DNA of 64,000 nt. It comes from Aptenodytes patagonicus. Taxonomy: Eukaryota > Chordata > Aves > Sphenisciformes > Spheniscidae. The stretch covers positions 12,242,316 through 12,306,315 of the forward strand of contig NC_134955.1 in NCBI RefSeq assembly GCF_965638725.1. Direction: 5' to 3'. The translations under genes were made by a program, and so were the position numbers. The notes under the pieces were generated by a model. That model saw nothing but the letters and a program-made list of their open reading frames with translations. It was not told where the DNA came from and made no database searches. Position 1 is the stretch's first letter, and each line of letters opens with the position of its first letter. Positions 22,851 to 57,786 of this stretch are shown here, piece after piece.

Positions 22851-23494
22851 TGTTCCTCTTAGACAAAAGCCATTCAGTTACTCAATTATTTTAAGCTACA
22901 TTGCTTGCTGAGTTAATATTTCAGATTCTAATTAATAGTAGAAGCGTTAATAGTAATCCCCCTTCCCAGTATTGATACAACAAAACACCAGGAACTGTAC
23001 TTGGCTATAGCTGATGTTTTAACCTTAAATATTCTCAAAACATGTAGTGCAGTGAGCCAGTCTGAGAAGTATAGGACTGTCTCAATTTCATACAAAGCAG
23101 GCAAGCTGTTTTCAAGTAGAGCCCCAGCCAGAGTTCTGGAGGAAGTGCCAAGCATGACTAAGTAATGAGAGCTAGGGTAGGTGCACTGCACTTTTATTTT
23201 TCACTTCCAGCTTTGTAAAAGCTTGATCAGAGGTGTGTCTGCTTTCAGGAGGACATAGATAACTGATTATTCACTAGATCAATACATCAGTGTCAATTCC
23301 TGCTCCAGTGAACATTTCTGTGGTGACCTGCAATTTCCCATAGTTCTCCCTCTATGGAATTGATGTAATGATGGTACCAACTCGATTGACTTTCAAGACT
23401 ATGAAGTATTTAGATACGATGAAAGGCCATTCATAAATTCAATTAGATAAATAGCTCAGATGCTGGTAGGGATCATAATGCAATAAAAGCCAAA

Positions 23495-23507
23495 CCCCCC
23501 CCCCCCC
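23495..23507. repeat. C13 homopolymer
   Basis: Thirteen consecutive C in an AT-rich setting; possible i-motif, or G-run on the other strand. Confidence 0.75.
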
Positions 23508-25818
23508 TACCTCTGCGTTTTGGCATGTATCTTCACTGGGTTAAACCTGCAGAGGCCCACTGAAATCAGCAGGAGTATGCCGATTGTAGCAGCCCGGGGG
23601 CTGGAATAGTGCTCATAAAATACACCAGTAGTATAAACCTTATTAAAGTTTACACTGTTCTATCAGCTATCCTTACTCAATTCTTGCCAGTGCAAATTCC
23701 ATAGTAACCATAAAGGACTGAAAAAGAACTCAGTTCAGGAAGTGGGCCAACATGCAAATAATTTAATATTTTAAACATTCTCCTAGAAGACTCTGCACAC
23801 CTAATCTGGTTTATAAGAGGAAATCTCATTGATTCAAACTCTTCCTTTCCCTGCTTTTATAAACAGCCTGCTCCTCAGTCAAACAATGTAAATTCAGGTA
23901 ATTAATACTGTTACTTCTGACATCATACGAGCTTTGGATTTAATCTTTAAATAGGAAACATTCAAGATTATTATTATTATGTGTGTAGTAAAATACATAA
24001 CCAGCAGCTGAGAAATCGGACACTACACCCTGGAGGCACTTACTAGAAGCATAGGCTTTTCTGTAGAACCGAGCGCATGCATTAGAACATATGTCAGCCC
24101 GAGACCTCTTGTGGTACCAGTATGTACACCTGTAGAAGAGGAGTCCCCCACTCACTGGAACACTCTAAGTTTGGGTAAGAGAGAGAGTTACAGTTGTACA
24201 CTGTACTGTCTTTGTGTACTTACCACAAAACTGAGAGTTCCATTTTGATTTCTTAGATCCTAATTTGCTAGATAATTTTCACAGATGCACAAGAAGTAAT
24301 TCTTAAGTCTAGCTGACACCATGAAAAAAAGCTTGGTGTTAACATTTGCTGAAATAGCAGACCTAAAATACAATTTGGAAAAAACCCTAAATGTAACAAA
24401 AAAAAAAAATCTTGTAAAAGCCAAAATAGGAGGGGAACTGGTAGATGGATACCAACTGTATGCAAGCCTGTTCTTGGAAATCGCCCTTTAAGTTTTAGAG
24501 TGCGATCAAGGCTCATGTAAACTTGATCCTACCCGATTGTTCTCGGGGTGAAGGCGAGTGGTAAATAAATTACGTCTAGAATTAGAAACTAATTCAAATG
24601 AATAACAAAGTTAATGTCTGAGCTACTGTTTTGCTGGGTAGGATTCCTCTTACTTAACCATCCAAATGTTGAGTGTCTAGACATCTATACACTCCTTAGG
24701 TGACAGACAGAAACAGGTTCCTCAGAAAGTGATTCATGCCACCTACCGTGGATAATAATTATCTCAGGATAGGATGATTTGCCCTCTGGGGATGCCAGTC
24801 CAAGGGCCTCCATGGGCCTGGGCAAGGCGTCTAGACTGCTAATTTTTAGATGTCTGAAGATAAATGAAATTCATCTACATCACCTGGCCATATAACACAA
24901 ATAAAATTTGCCGTAATTCCGTATTAACACATAATTGCACTGTACACAAATGGTGTGCTGTCCCAGTGCTCTGTCATGATCAGGCACATCCATGTTCTGA
25001 CACCTGCTGAAGGCATAGCACAACTGTCCCTGGAAAGCATTAGCATTCACAGGTGCCTGTTGGTTCATCAAGACCATTTTTAAAAATACATTTATTGTGT
25101 TTTGATAGGACAAAATAAAATGCGAGAACATACATAATGGGAAAGAATATACATCGAAACCCAGTTTCAAACTGTATTGGTGGAACCAGCTAAAACTCCT
25201 GTTTCTAGCAGTGTTCTAGAAATGCAGATGTCTAGATTTCCAGAATGGCTCCAAGTTCAAATTGTTTGAGTTAGTCCATTTGGCTAATATACAGAAGTTA
25301 TCATTTGCTTTAAAGTTTGTGCCCTGGAAAACCTAAGCCCCACTCTGGGGCCTAGCTGGGAACACTGAGACTTTCATACTTTGGCATTCTTCACCAATTT
25401 TCAATTACTTCCATTATTAAAAATTTACACCTTATTTCCTGTTTAAATGGATTTATCTTCAACTTTTAGTCACTGAATCTTGTCTTGCTTTTGTTGGTAG
25501 ATGAAAACTTAGGAATCTGATTGATCCAACCCTAAATTTCTCTTCTTTTTTCTGATCACAGTCTTAGATTGACTCGTCTTTGGGAAAGAAACTTAGAAAT
25601 CAACATGGGAATTTTCTCTATACAACACTTAGAGTAACCCATTTAATTAGCATTTTCAATTTAGATATGTGGCCTGTGAGAAAAATGAGGTGTGATGCAG
25701 GAAATACATACATCTACACGAGAAAAACAAAAATAGCAATACACATACAGAAAATCTTGACCGTAGTGTCCCTCAAGGTCTCTAAAATTAGCATTTTTAA
25801 ATATCTCCTTTCAAATGC

Positions 25819-26151
25819 TCATTTTATCGGATCTGTAATCATCATATACAGATATATTTTGTCTTTTTGTTTCTCCTTCTTGATTTTTCTTCTTGACGCT
25901 TCAGGAGTTTCTCCAAAACACTGTATTTCTGCATCTATAAACCACATTCTTTCCCCTTTTCTTTGCCATATTCGAGTAAGCGTTTCTGCCTTTCTAACCC
26001 CACGTATCAGCCCCCTAGCTTTCTCTACAGCCTCTTCAGCTGCTGCAGCCCTGTATCTTTGACACAGTTCTCTGCATCCAAGGGAGACAATTATGAAATT
26101 CAGAATCACCATAAAGGAAAAGAAATCCATGCATATTTCTCCATGCATCAC
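25819..26151 (-). CDS. Candidate small membrane protein ORF, unassigned (110 codons)
   Basis: I do not recognise this protein. From ATG at 26151 (or Met7 at 26133) the frame encodes a hydrophobic segment, FFSFMVILNFIIVSLGC (about residues 10-26). A long charged helix-like part follows, with AAAAEEAVEKARGLIRGVRKAE, then IWQRKGERMWFIDAEIQ, and finally a Lys/Arg-rich tail. This layout suits a single-pass membrane microprotein. An in-frame TAG lies 12 nt upstream of the first ATG. No promoter or splice partner was found; the nearest minus-strand AATAAA is far downstream at 25088-25093. The antisense frame is also open, and a frame of this length can arise by chance in 64 kb, so the call is weak. 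Confidence 0.22.
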   Translation of the reverse strand: MMHGEICMDFFSFMVILNFIIVSLGCRELCQRYRAAAAEEAVEKARGLIRGVRKAETLTRIWQRKGERMWFIDAEIQCFGETPEASRRKIKKEKQKDKIYLYMMITDPIK

Positions 26152-26375
26152 CGTGTATGTGTGCTATTCTCCTCCTCCTCTCTCATTTTCAATCCCAACC
26201 ATTCAGAAACACGAGATGGGTCCATCAAAACCTTAATCTAGAAGGTTTGAATTAGAAATCTTGACACATAGTAAAGATGGGTTTGTTTTTATTTGCTTTT
26301 CCAGTTTTGCATCTCTGAGGGACTTCGCTTCAGACGCTCAAACTTTTCACTGCAACCACAAGGGCTAAACACTTC

Positions 26376-26445
26376 AAAAAAACCCCAACCCAAACCAAAC
26401 CATACCACAACAAAAAAACCAACCAAACCAAACCCCAAAATACCG
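26376..26445. repeat. A/C-rich low-complexity patch
   Basis: CCAAACC and CAAAAAAACC words over about 70 bp; complement of the G/T-rich class seen elsewhere. Confidence 0.65.
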
Positions 26446-26950
26446 AAAAGCGTTAGTAGTTTTTATTGTTCTTGCAGGTGGGGTTTAGAGAAAGCACCAG
26501 GTAAAACAAGACTCAGGATCAAATGAGCCAGCAATACTGAACGCAGAAGCTTGATGCTGTTTCTCAGGTACATCTGTTTTAATCAGAAGTATCTCCTGTG
26601 AAGTAGACAGTAGGTAAAGAAGTCTTGTAATCTGACAAAAATCACTAGATATATGTCGATATCTTTTAATTAAAAAGCTTACTTTTCTTTAAATTTAGAA
26701 TTGTCCACCCTTTTTAGCTTATTCTTTTCATGCTCTACATGACTGTTCTCTAGGATAACTTTTTAATGATTATTCTGTGCAACTCCAACTTGCATTCAGA
26801 ACAATTCTTTTCCATTTGCCATTAATCGTGGCTGTAATTCCTTTAACTAAAGTGACAAGGGCATTCCCTTTTACATCTCTAAATTTCATAGGTTAATATG
26901 AACTTATATAGTAGCAATTTAGTTGTCAAATTACTGTTACTGCTTTTGTT

Positions 26951-26971
26951 AAAAAAAAAAAAAAAAAAAAA
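26951..26971. repeat. Poly-A tract (21)
   Basis: Uninterrupted A-run of 21, followed by ATTAAAAAAT. No retroposon body is recognised upstream. Confidence 0.65.
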
Positions 26972-28428
26972 TTAAAAAATCACCAAGTAACAAGTTTCTA
27001 AACATCATTCCCAAGATTAAGCGTGGATTTACCATATTTACTACCAGGAGCTACAGCACCCTGCCTCTCAAGGCAGCACGCACAGCAGTTCACATGAAAG
27101 GGAAGAATCTTAACCAGTGCATGTCTTCCTCTAACCCCCTCCTCCCCTCACCCCCTCAAAAGAAAAACAGCAGTTGAATACTGCTCACAGTGTTGATTTT
27201 TTGTTTTGGGTTTTTGGGGGGTTTTGTTTAAGTATGTATCTCATGAGCTACTTAAGGCATATACAAGAAAGTATATTCCACATGTTGATCAAAATTGTCA
27301 TCCTCATCAGATAGATGCAAATCTGAAGGATTTCTACTTTCAGAAAAAGACATCTATTGGCTATGGACTAACCAGTCTTGCCATAGCTTTCCTCCTATAC
27401 CCCAAAAGTTATAACACTAGCTCATTTTAGTCATATCAGATTTACTAATTCTTAAAAAGAAATCATAAAAATGCATCCTCTTAACTATTGCTAGAAGTGA
27501 CATCTGCATTTGTAGCAATTAACAGCATCATAAAACAGTTGACCAGTGAGTTCATAGCAAAGAAGATTACAATTGGACATAAACTAAATCAAATTGGAAA
27601 GCAGGGGGAAGGATACTAAATATCAGGATAAGCCCGTAAGTCTAGTGAGATACATTCACTAGACTGCATCTAATGCAGTTCTGATTCACTGATTATGATA
27701 TCATCTGTGAGTTTGTAGGTTTGTCTAATGAAGCTTCTCCAGATAATCCACATAACAGAACTTACGTCAGGATCTACCAGTTGTTTGAAAGTAAAGTATT
27801 CTTGATGTGAAGCCTACACGTCTCTGTTCAGCTCTAAGTTTTCTTCTTTTAAACTGCCTCAAGCACGGCTGCCTCCTTTTCCTCTTGACATTGGTGCTCC
27901 TGGGCGTGAGCTTCTGCCCAGGATTTCTCTGCCTCTGCTAGAGCCAGAGACGCCTCCACTGAGTGTGAAGCACAGATCTGCTTTCTGCTGGGAAGCATAT
28001 AGCTTCGGCCTCAGCTGTTGGAGGTCCAAAAGATGAGATGAACATTTCTAACCCAGCCTCAAGCACAACTCAAATACTGAAAAGAAATTTCCTGGACAGT
28101 TGTTTAGTTGGGAAGCTTCTTCAAGAAATTCTGCAAGAAACATCTAAGCTGAAACACGCCTGCAATGTCCCCTGCTGTCAGGGAATGAGGGTTACTCAGG
28201 TATGACTGGAACCCTTTGTACTAGCTACCTCTGAAGTGATTCAGAGCACTACATGTGCCAATACCAGAGGAACTGGAACCTTACAAGTCTTAGTTACCTC
28301 AGGCACCGGGGAAGGATCTTCTCTTTTCCCTGTACACTAGAAAAGCAAACTACAGCGTAGTAATTCTGTTAGAGCAAGTTAGCTGTCAGTCTTCCAATGA
28401 TTTACAAGCTGCTCGTTTATACTCATCC

Positions 28429-28565
28429 GGGTTTTGGGAGGGGTTTTTTGTGGGTTTTTGGTTCCACATCTCACCCACTCCACCCCCACCCCCCAGTGAT
28501 TGGTTTGTGGTTTTTTGTTGTGGTTTTGTGTTTGGTTTTTGTTGTTGTTTTTTTTTTTTTTTTAA
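28429..28565. repeat. G/T-rich low-complexity patch with potential G-quadruplex
   Basis: Four G-runs at 28429-28431, 28436-28438, 28440-28443 and 28452-28454, with loops of 4, 1 and 8 nt. After a C-rich interruption, GGTTTTTTGTTG words lead into a T-run. Confidence 0.6.
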
Positions 28566-31500
28566 ACAAATCATCATGGGAAGTTTCCACAAACCAAATA
28601 AATGCATGTGATTATTTGGCAACCTTAATGATTGTGCAACTATAACCACAGCCTATGCTGAAGCTTTCCAGAAGATATTGATTAATTGCCTACAGAAAGT
28701 ACTCTGTAAAAGCAAAGCAACTTTGTAGCAGTTTCCTTAAGACAGGAATTGAATCAAGGCATGCCAGGCCCAAAACCTAGCTCTTCAATGTGGCGATAAA
28801 CAATGAAGATTAGCTTTTAGCAATAAAGGTTTAATTCTGTAAGACAATTCTGGCCCTAATTTGTTTCCAAGTCATACTCTTGGCCAAGACTTCAACCTTT
28901 CTAATAGTAAAATTATGTTTATATTATTCTGTTTTTAAATTAAACCATTCAAAAACAAAACCAGATCATTTTCACTAGCCTTTCTATTATGAAGGAGGAG
29001 AAAGAGGCTGTTGTACGTGTTGGAGATAGTATCCTATTATTAATTAAGCAACTAATGCTTGCCATTTTAAAATCAAGTAAGATACAATTTATGCTCCAAG
29101 GACCTTGCAGATCAGACAAAAAGGGTCTGACATGAATTATAGGAGACACTATTCTCCTGTTTTGAATTAACAGCTAAAGAAGGGTGTCATCTAGAATTTG
29201 AGTGAAAAACATTGACCCAATTGGTATTATTCTATTTTTGTAAAGTGATTTTTTTTTTGCCACAGTAATGACTACACATATTTAATTAGATTATTGAAAG
29301 CATAAGAAAATAAAATGGTTACAAACAGTACAATAGTTCAGCAAAATATGTTACTGCATTATTATTAAAACCAACAACCATAAAAATTAAAGTAATAGTA
29401 AATACGATTTTAAAATACAGCTGGAGATCTGAACAAGTTTGGGTTGCAGTATTTTAGGTACTGTACAAGTCAGTAAAATCATCCTGGCCCAAAGCAACTT
29501 AAATTCTATTCGAGTCACACAAATTGTGAAAGAGGCAAGAAGACTGAGTGAGTGTTCCTCCACACTTAGGTATTAGTGAGAATATGCTACATGAAATTCA
29601 GGTCTCCTGATTTGTAGCCCACCTCTTTGCCCACCTCCTTGTCCACTATGCTTTCTTACACATTGCTTAAAAATAACATCAAAGACAAAAGTGTATGAAA
29701 ACAGTAAGAAACACATCACTTCAGCTGGAATAAAGAAGTGGAACATTCTGCAAAAGTACAATTGAAAGTAACTGCTAATGTTTGTAGGCAATTTAGATGA
29801 AGATAGTGAGCAATTCAAAATTTGCTATTCTTTTTTACTGAGAATCACTTCTGTGTAAATACTATAGCTGTTACCAACCTTTCTCTTATGTACAAGCTTG
29901 CATTACAGCCAGCTGATGTGACCCTTGGGGGGTTCTTGGATCACAGCACTATTTGACTGAACTGGACAAATCAGCTTAGATCCATGGTATAGACACACCA
30001 TGGCAGTTGAGAGAGGTGGTCAAGGCATGTTTTTCTCTGCATGGTCCTTTCAAACTTAACTTTCCATTAGGAATGCACATAACTCCACTGATAATGCTGC
30101 TGCTTATGCAAGAAAGTACCTCTGCAACTGCAACCATGGAGTGCTGTTCTTATGTGTGAATAACTTTGTGTCTCTAGATGGTGTCTTTTGTGATATATTT
30201 TTTTTTCTATTTTTCATGTATATTTTGCTTGATTTTACTGTTACAATTTCCACTCTCTGGTTTTACAGTTGAATAGATCAATAGCTCTTGCATATGCACT
30301 GAAAAAAACATCCTTTCCCCTGCACTGCTTAAAGACAATGAAGATTGAAACACTCATGGGCAAAGTGAGTGTCTCTTTGGGCATTAATTATTAATAAGTG
30401 AGTGCAGAGCAAAAGAAAGTCAAAAGATCCAAGTTAGAAATATGGAGACCCAAGTAATTAAGTAGCAAGACCATAAACAACATACCTATTTTAAGCACTA
30501 ATCTGACACATCGTTTCTTTTTGTTTCTTTCCTTCCCTGTCCCTGCCAGTAATACCATTTTGTTATATGGCACCAACTAATTACCTTATATCCATAACTC
30601 AAATTGCTTGTAAGGCTCTCTTGCCTTGCACAAACCATGAACAGCCTACAGACTGAAGAAAGAAACGAGGAACAATCCAAGAAAGACTTATGGGTTAAGA
30701 CTCCTGCAAGTACACATTAATTCCCCTGATGCAGTGACCATAAAACAAAACAGAGGCATGAAGATGAGAGGGACTAGTCTGTATGAATACTAGGCTGAAA
30801 ACCCAGTGCATCCAGGTATACATCTAGGGAAACGCTTTTTACTGTCTAACCAGCACAGCCTTCATCTACAAGGAGCATTTAATAGAAACTCAGCTAAGTG
30901 ATAATCATCTGAAAGAGATAATATCAAAGCTCACTTCTGGTCAGATCTTGAGAGACAAATTCCAACTTTTTGTAGCTCATCAGGAGAGTGAATAAGTCGA
31001 GTACCTCCATTAGAACATCATCAAAAGCAGACAAATATGCCCCAGAAGCAGTCTGTACCCACCATTAAGTGCAAGTATTCTTAACGTCCTTGCTGAAATT
31101 TAGAAATAGGTATGCTGGAAGTTAAAAATATATGTCTCTGGAAAGTCAATATCATTTTGACTAAAATCACCACCTTGAATTTGTGCATGAATATGTTTAG
31201 GTCCTGCAAACCCAAATGAGACATAATTTATCTTTCCTTTTTAATGCTAGAAAATAGCTGCTGACAATAATTCTTCCTCCCCAGCTGGTCCAGGACAGCT
31301 TCCCACAAGAAAAAAATGTTACCTTTTGCTTAGACAGACTCCCTTGAGAATGGGACAGGTACTAGGCATAATTTAGTACAGCATTGCAGATACAGACAGC
31401 AGAGCCAGATTAAAGCAGTTTGAACTCTATCGAAAAGTTGGAACAAAACAGAGTTATCTGTCTTGAAAGAGTGGAGATAGATGAAGAGATGTTTCATATT

Positions 31501-33608
31501 CTCTGATGCATCTTCAAAATTGGTAGTAAATTGTCACCAGTGCACATAAAGTCAAGACTGTATTTATTAGTATCTTGCCTCTGCTTGAAAGAGTCCTGCT
31601 TAAAGCAGACTGTTGAATTAGCAGTGCCTGTATAGCCAGAACCTTCAGGTGCAAAGGTGAGAAGACACTGAAGACAGTTTTCTCTGAACAGATTTGTGGA
31701 AACAGCCAGAGGGAATACAGCATTGCAAGAGATTCTTCTTAAACTACGGCCTCCTCTGTCCTATTGTTACAGGATGAGCAGCTAGCAAAGATTAAGTTCT
31801 CTACTAGCAGCTCTGGGACCTAAATTAGAAAGTCACTTATGCATTAGAAAACAGGCCTAAGCCAGAATGTTCCAGACTGTATCTGTCACTGAAGGTATTG
31901 TGTGACAAGTGAACCACACCTTCGACAGCAGGCCAGTGATCTGAGCCTTAAAAACCAGAGTGGATCCATGATATTCCTCAATATCCAAGACGCTTTGGCT
32001 GTTGCAATTAGCATACAGTATTTGCACAGCCTTAAAGAGACGCAAGAGAGCAGATTCATTTGCTAAGAACTCTGAAGGGTTCAAAAACCTTTAAACAGCC
32101 AGAGCATTGCTTGGCATTGCTAAAGCAAGGTATTTGTGATTTTAATCAACAAGGAATGGGTGGGAAGGTATAAGACTGTTGCATGCTCATGAGCTAAACA
32201 CAGCACATCTGGAGTTCAAGCAACACCACAACAATGTTGGGGGCATCTCCGAACAGCCAAATACAGGCACGTGCATAAGGTAAGGGTGATAATTATTTAG
32301 AAGCAGCAATATGGACTCTTTAGCATGTATCATTTCAAATGAAGCTATAAGAAAAAGGTAAACTCAATCAAGCGTGCCAATGTGACATAGTTGCAGGCCA
32401 AATACTTAGCCAGTCCCAAGCTCTGGAGGTTGCAGAGAAAGGAGAAGTTTTTGCCTAAGGGTAAAGAAAAAATTAAAAAGGGGAAGAGAACAACCCAGAG
32501 GGACAGGTCTATCCCTGACAATAAAATAAACAATTCAAAGAAGAACATGACTATGATGAGCATTCTTAACTTCTCTAGGTTAAGGACCAAAGGAAAAAAA
32601 GACACGTTACGAGCTACATGACTATACAACTGCACCTTCTATAAGTACTGCTAAGACTAAAAAATCCTAAATTTTCAAGTATTTCTAGTATAAACCACAC
32701 AAAGTTTGAGCAGATGCATAGACTGAAATTCACAGATAGGATAGAAATACTACACATTTTCAGTATACTTACTTTGAATTTCTCTCTTAAGTATTCCCAT
32801 ATTTGGTATTCCCTTAGATTCTGTCTCCAATTCAAATCCTCTTCTGTAGAGCAACTACAGTGTTTAGATAAATAATAAAAGACTATTATTAGGAAAGCAT
32901 TAAGTACTCCTAGCTGAGAAGAGTAAGTGTTTGGTTACATACCCTTTTTCACATCCATTTTGTCAACTTGTTTTGTTACCCATATTAATACTGAATTTGT
33001 CCTTGCCAACTGCAGCTCCAGCTGTAGGAATTTTTCCAGGTAACTTCTGAATTCAAGATTCATTTACTCTAAGTTAGCTACTACTATTCACCAAGTAGAT
33101 CATCAGAGCACTACATCGTAAGAGTAAAGAAACTGCACGAAACAAAGTAGGGAGGAAACTTGTTTCAGAAAGCCTGCAAGTTTTAATATAAGATGTCCAC
33201 AGTATTAATCAACCGCTGATGTGACAGTTTAAGTCTGTGCAGGAGGAAGAGGCCTTGCTACAACAAACATTACTCTAAACAGTGCAATATTTAACATGGA
33301 AAGCAACGTATTCCCAGAAAGAGGCCCTTCCTTATAAAAAGAACTGATATAATTTTAGCTGTAGTGCTCCTACCATAGGTCTTGCCTTGTCCAAAGCATT
33401 CCTTGACAGCACATTCCCAAATATATTCCTGCACCTTGCTTCTATGTGGATATTGACTACTGTTTTCAGAGTTGAATTAGCAGAAGTGGACATTTAGAAA
33501 GAGAATGAATCAATTTACACACAGATGCCTTGTTATTCAGCAGTGACAGCTACTCCTTCCCACCAAGTACTGACCTGTAAAAGTTTCTGAAAAACTTGAG
33601 TAGGTGGA

Positions 33609-33666
33609 TTAAAAAACAACAAAAAACCCCCACAAAACAAAAAAAAAAACCAAACCACACAACAAC
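33609..33666. repeat. A/C-rich low-complexity patch
   Basis: CAAAAAACCCCC and CCAAACCACAC words; same family as 26376-26445. Confidence 0.6.
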
Positions 33667-34945
33667 TCAGCCACTTTATTTTTTCTTTTTTTTTTAGTTA
33701 CATTTGAAGTGTTTGTTCTGTGAAGGGCCTAGTCTATAAATTTCAGGGATGAGATTTTTTTTTTTTTAAGGTCAACTGCTTGCTAACAGCAAACTCTACA
33801 TGATCCTTTTCTACTGTATTCCAGAGAAGACGTGCTCACATGTGAGGAGAGCAAAATGCTAAGCTGCAACAGAGCTCAATAGGAAACACTTCTCATACAG
33901 TCATGCAACTCATTAGTGGATGCATAACAGAAACTAGGAATAAAACACTTCTATAGCAATGCAGTATTACACTTCTAACTCCCTGTATTTTATTCTGGAA
34001 TAGATTACTGCTATAAATAAAGGAATTTAATAGCTGCAAGCCAACCACCTACTTCAGAAGGCAATCAATGCTGCCAAGAGAATGACGGCAACGTTATTCC
34101 ACCACTGCACTTTCAAAAAACAAGCATTAGAAAATATGAATTAAGCTAAAACACAGCTTTCTCTCCAATTACAGCAACAACATGTGATTTTTATATAACC
34201 TTAATCCTCCCACTAACCCTCCTAATCAAAGGGAAGAAAAAAGAAAAGTTGACTCCTGGTTGTTTGGTTTTTTTTCCCCCTTCTGCTCAGTAAAAGCAGG
34301 GAAAAAGAGAAGCAAAAGCATCCCGTCTCCTTTCTTTCCCTGCTGATTGGCTTGTTGTATATCATGCATTTCAAGCCCTTTCAAGTCATAACCTGTTCTT
34401 ACAAGCCTCCTTTCTGACTATGGAAAGCTCAAAAAATACACTTACTCCTCAGACAACAGATGTACAGAAACCCCTTTTAGTTTATACTTACTGAAAATAT
34501 TTATCTCCAACTAGATGTTAGATCTAAAGACCCACTCAGCACTTTATCTAAAGAGCTTTTACCTACAGAAAATATATTTTGCTACATACAGCACCAAATC
34601 AAGACCTTCAGACCTTTCCTAAGAAAGACACAATTAATAACATGATAGAGAAGGTTATGATAGTGGAGAATGTATTTAAGGCAGAAAAAAGTTTCCAAGA
34701 TCCCATAGTAAGTGCTGTACATTTTTTTTTCCTTCCTATTGTTAAAAGCTGGTTATTCTCATACTTGCCATTGCTGCCAGTGCTCCATTTGTTTCACGTT
34801 GCACGTATTAGTTTTCCTTAGTTGCATTTATTTCCTCATACTTCTTACTTCACAGCTTCATAAGTGAAACAGTGTGACATCAAGTGTACATACCTCATCT
34901 ATCCACTGCTTCCTTGTGATTCTGAAAGAGGTGAGCACCTGGGTC

Positions 34946-34970
34946 ATGATTCTCTTGACAGGAGAATCAT
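34946..34970. repeat. Perfect 9-bp inverted repeat
   Basis: ATGATTCTC (34946-34954) and GAGAATCAT (34962-34970) with a 7-nt loop. No T-run follows and no gene is attached. Confidence 0.6.
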
Positions 34971-36029
34971 TTCCTACAAGGGCCACAAATTTTCCTCAAG
35001 TGCATGTTTTCAAAGCTATCTAGCTTCCGGTCTTGGACTGTCGCAAATCTTCCACCTAAGTGACTATATCAACAAGAAGACTGAGTTAAGATTCAGTTTT
35101 GCTCTAATCCAACAAGCATGATGGCTGTTCTTCTATTCTGAATGTTAGCAAGCATCTAAGTTTAAGGTAAGACCACATATAGAAACTTGCTACCAACCTG
35201 AGCCACAAAAAGAAACGTCTCAACTGTTCTACATTCTGCTTTGTCTGCTATGGTTACCAACGGCTCATAAACACGTGAAAAAAAACCATACACAATGAGA
35301 ACAGCTAATGCTCACAGCAAACCAGAAATAGCAGCATGGGAAAACTTAACTTTCAGTTAGTACTTGAAGTGAACTACCAGTAGTGACAATCCAGACCTTC
35401 TAAAAACAAAGCAACGTAGTCTAGGCTATACAGTCTATTAAAAACAGTAGTAATACACTATCCAGATCTACATAATCTTCCCTTAGAAAATGCTTAAAAT
35501 AGGACTTCATGACCTATGAAAAAAGTTAGAAAAAAATAATTTTTGGACTGCAAAAGACTGATTTTTTCAGAACTGCGGGGAGAAATGAGATTCACTTTAG
35601 TCTACAACACAGCAATTTTTCATTGTTGTTCCTGAATACATGATATGAAAGGACTTAATTCCAGAAGCCATATACTTAAGCTAAAATAAAGTTAAGACTA
35701 CTTCCTCAAAACGCATTCCTTTGTCAAATTTAACATTTTCAGGTTTTCTGCTTATACCTTTAAGGGGGCAAAATAAATCACTCCAAGCAAATAAGCAGGA
35801 ACAGTTTATTGTGACACTGGCAGCTTGACCCTTCTCAAGTAATATGGAGTTTTCTAAATTTTTTTTTTTTACCTGCCAATTTAAATTTTTCATCTACATA
35901 TGCATTGTTACTTTATAAAATTTCTTTAGTATCTGCATCTTTTTACCTGATTTAACACAAAAACAGAAGCAAAAGAACAAACTCTTGGAAACATAAGGAG
36001 TTGTATCATGGCAAATGTATTCTTTAATA

Positions 36030-36477
36030 GAAAGTAAGAAAAACCTCCCTACTGACCTTTATTCAGAATGAGGAAAAAGATAAATATCCACAGCTCTTTG
36101 TTCCATTTGGTAAGATTTTAAGATCCATCTATGCATGTATAAGCACAGAACACACAGTTTTAGCCACAATGGAACCACTTAAACAGAGATTTTATGTTCC
36201 ATAGTTTTTACATGCATTCCATCCTTGGTGTGCTGATTATAGTACAGGGATTCTGCTCTTCACCTACAGCAGTTTCAATTTAAGAATACACCATAAGCCA
36301 ACTTAGAGAAACATCCATTAGTTGCTAATAGAAAGAATCACAGGAAGGTCTCACAACAGTTTACTAAAACATTAAGGTTTTTTTTAAATCACAGTTTTCA
36401 GATATAAAAATTGGATTTTCCCTATAACTGAAATGTATTTACATGAACATTTTAAAAAGATGGTCTGTAATTGAGAT
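36030..36477 (-). other. CTR9: CTR9 3' untranslated region
   Basis: AT-rich sequence after the TAG (36480-36478). AATAAA at 36063-36058 and ATTAAA at 36028-36023 on the minus strand are the nearest poly(A) hexamers, so the 3' end is probably between 36005 and 36045. A further AATAAA at 35810-35805 may extend it. Confidence 0.6.
36058..36063 (-). promoter_or_regulatory. CTR9 poly(A) signal candidate
   Basis: Minus-strand AATAAA about 415 nt after the stop codon, with a second variant signal (ATTAAA) 35 nt further on. Confidence 0.55.

Positions 36478-57786
<21,309 letters not shown>

Larger units (their letters stand above)
16301..36000. other. Intergenic region between convergent EIF4G2 and CTR9 3' ends
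   Basis: About 20 kb without a recognised gene. It is AT-rich, with no CpG island, no exon chain that could be joined, and no tRNA or obvious snoRNA. Open frames above 100 codons occur at 20372-20785 and 21184-21519 (minus) and 25580-26151 (both strands); only the last minus frame looks protein-like. Simple tracts include (TA)n-rich 22790-22850, C13 at 23495-23507, (ATT)n near 23968, A21 at 26951-26971, and A/C- or G/T-rich patches at 26376, 27193, 28429 and 33609. The convergent spacing resembles that in mammals. Confidence 0.7.
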
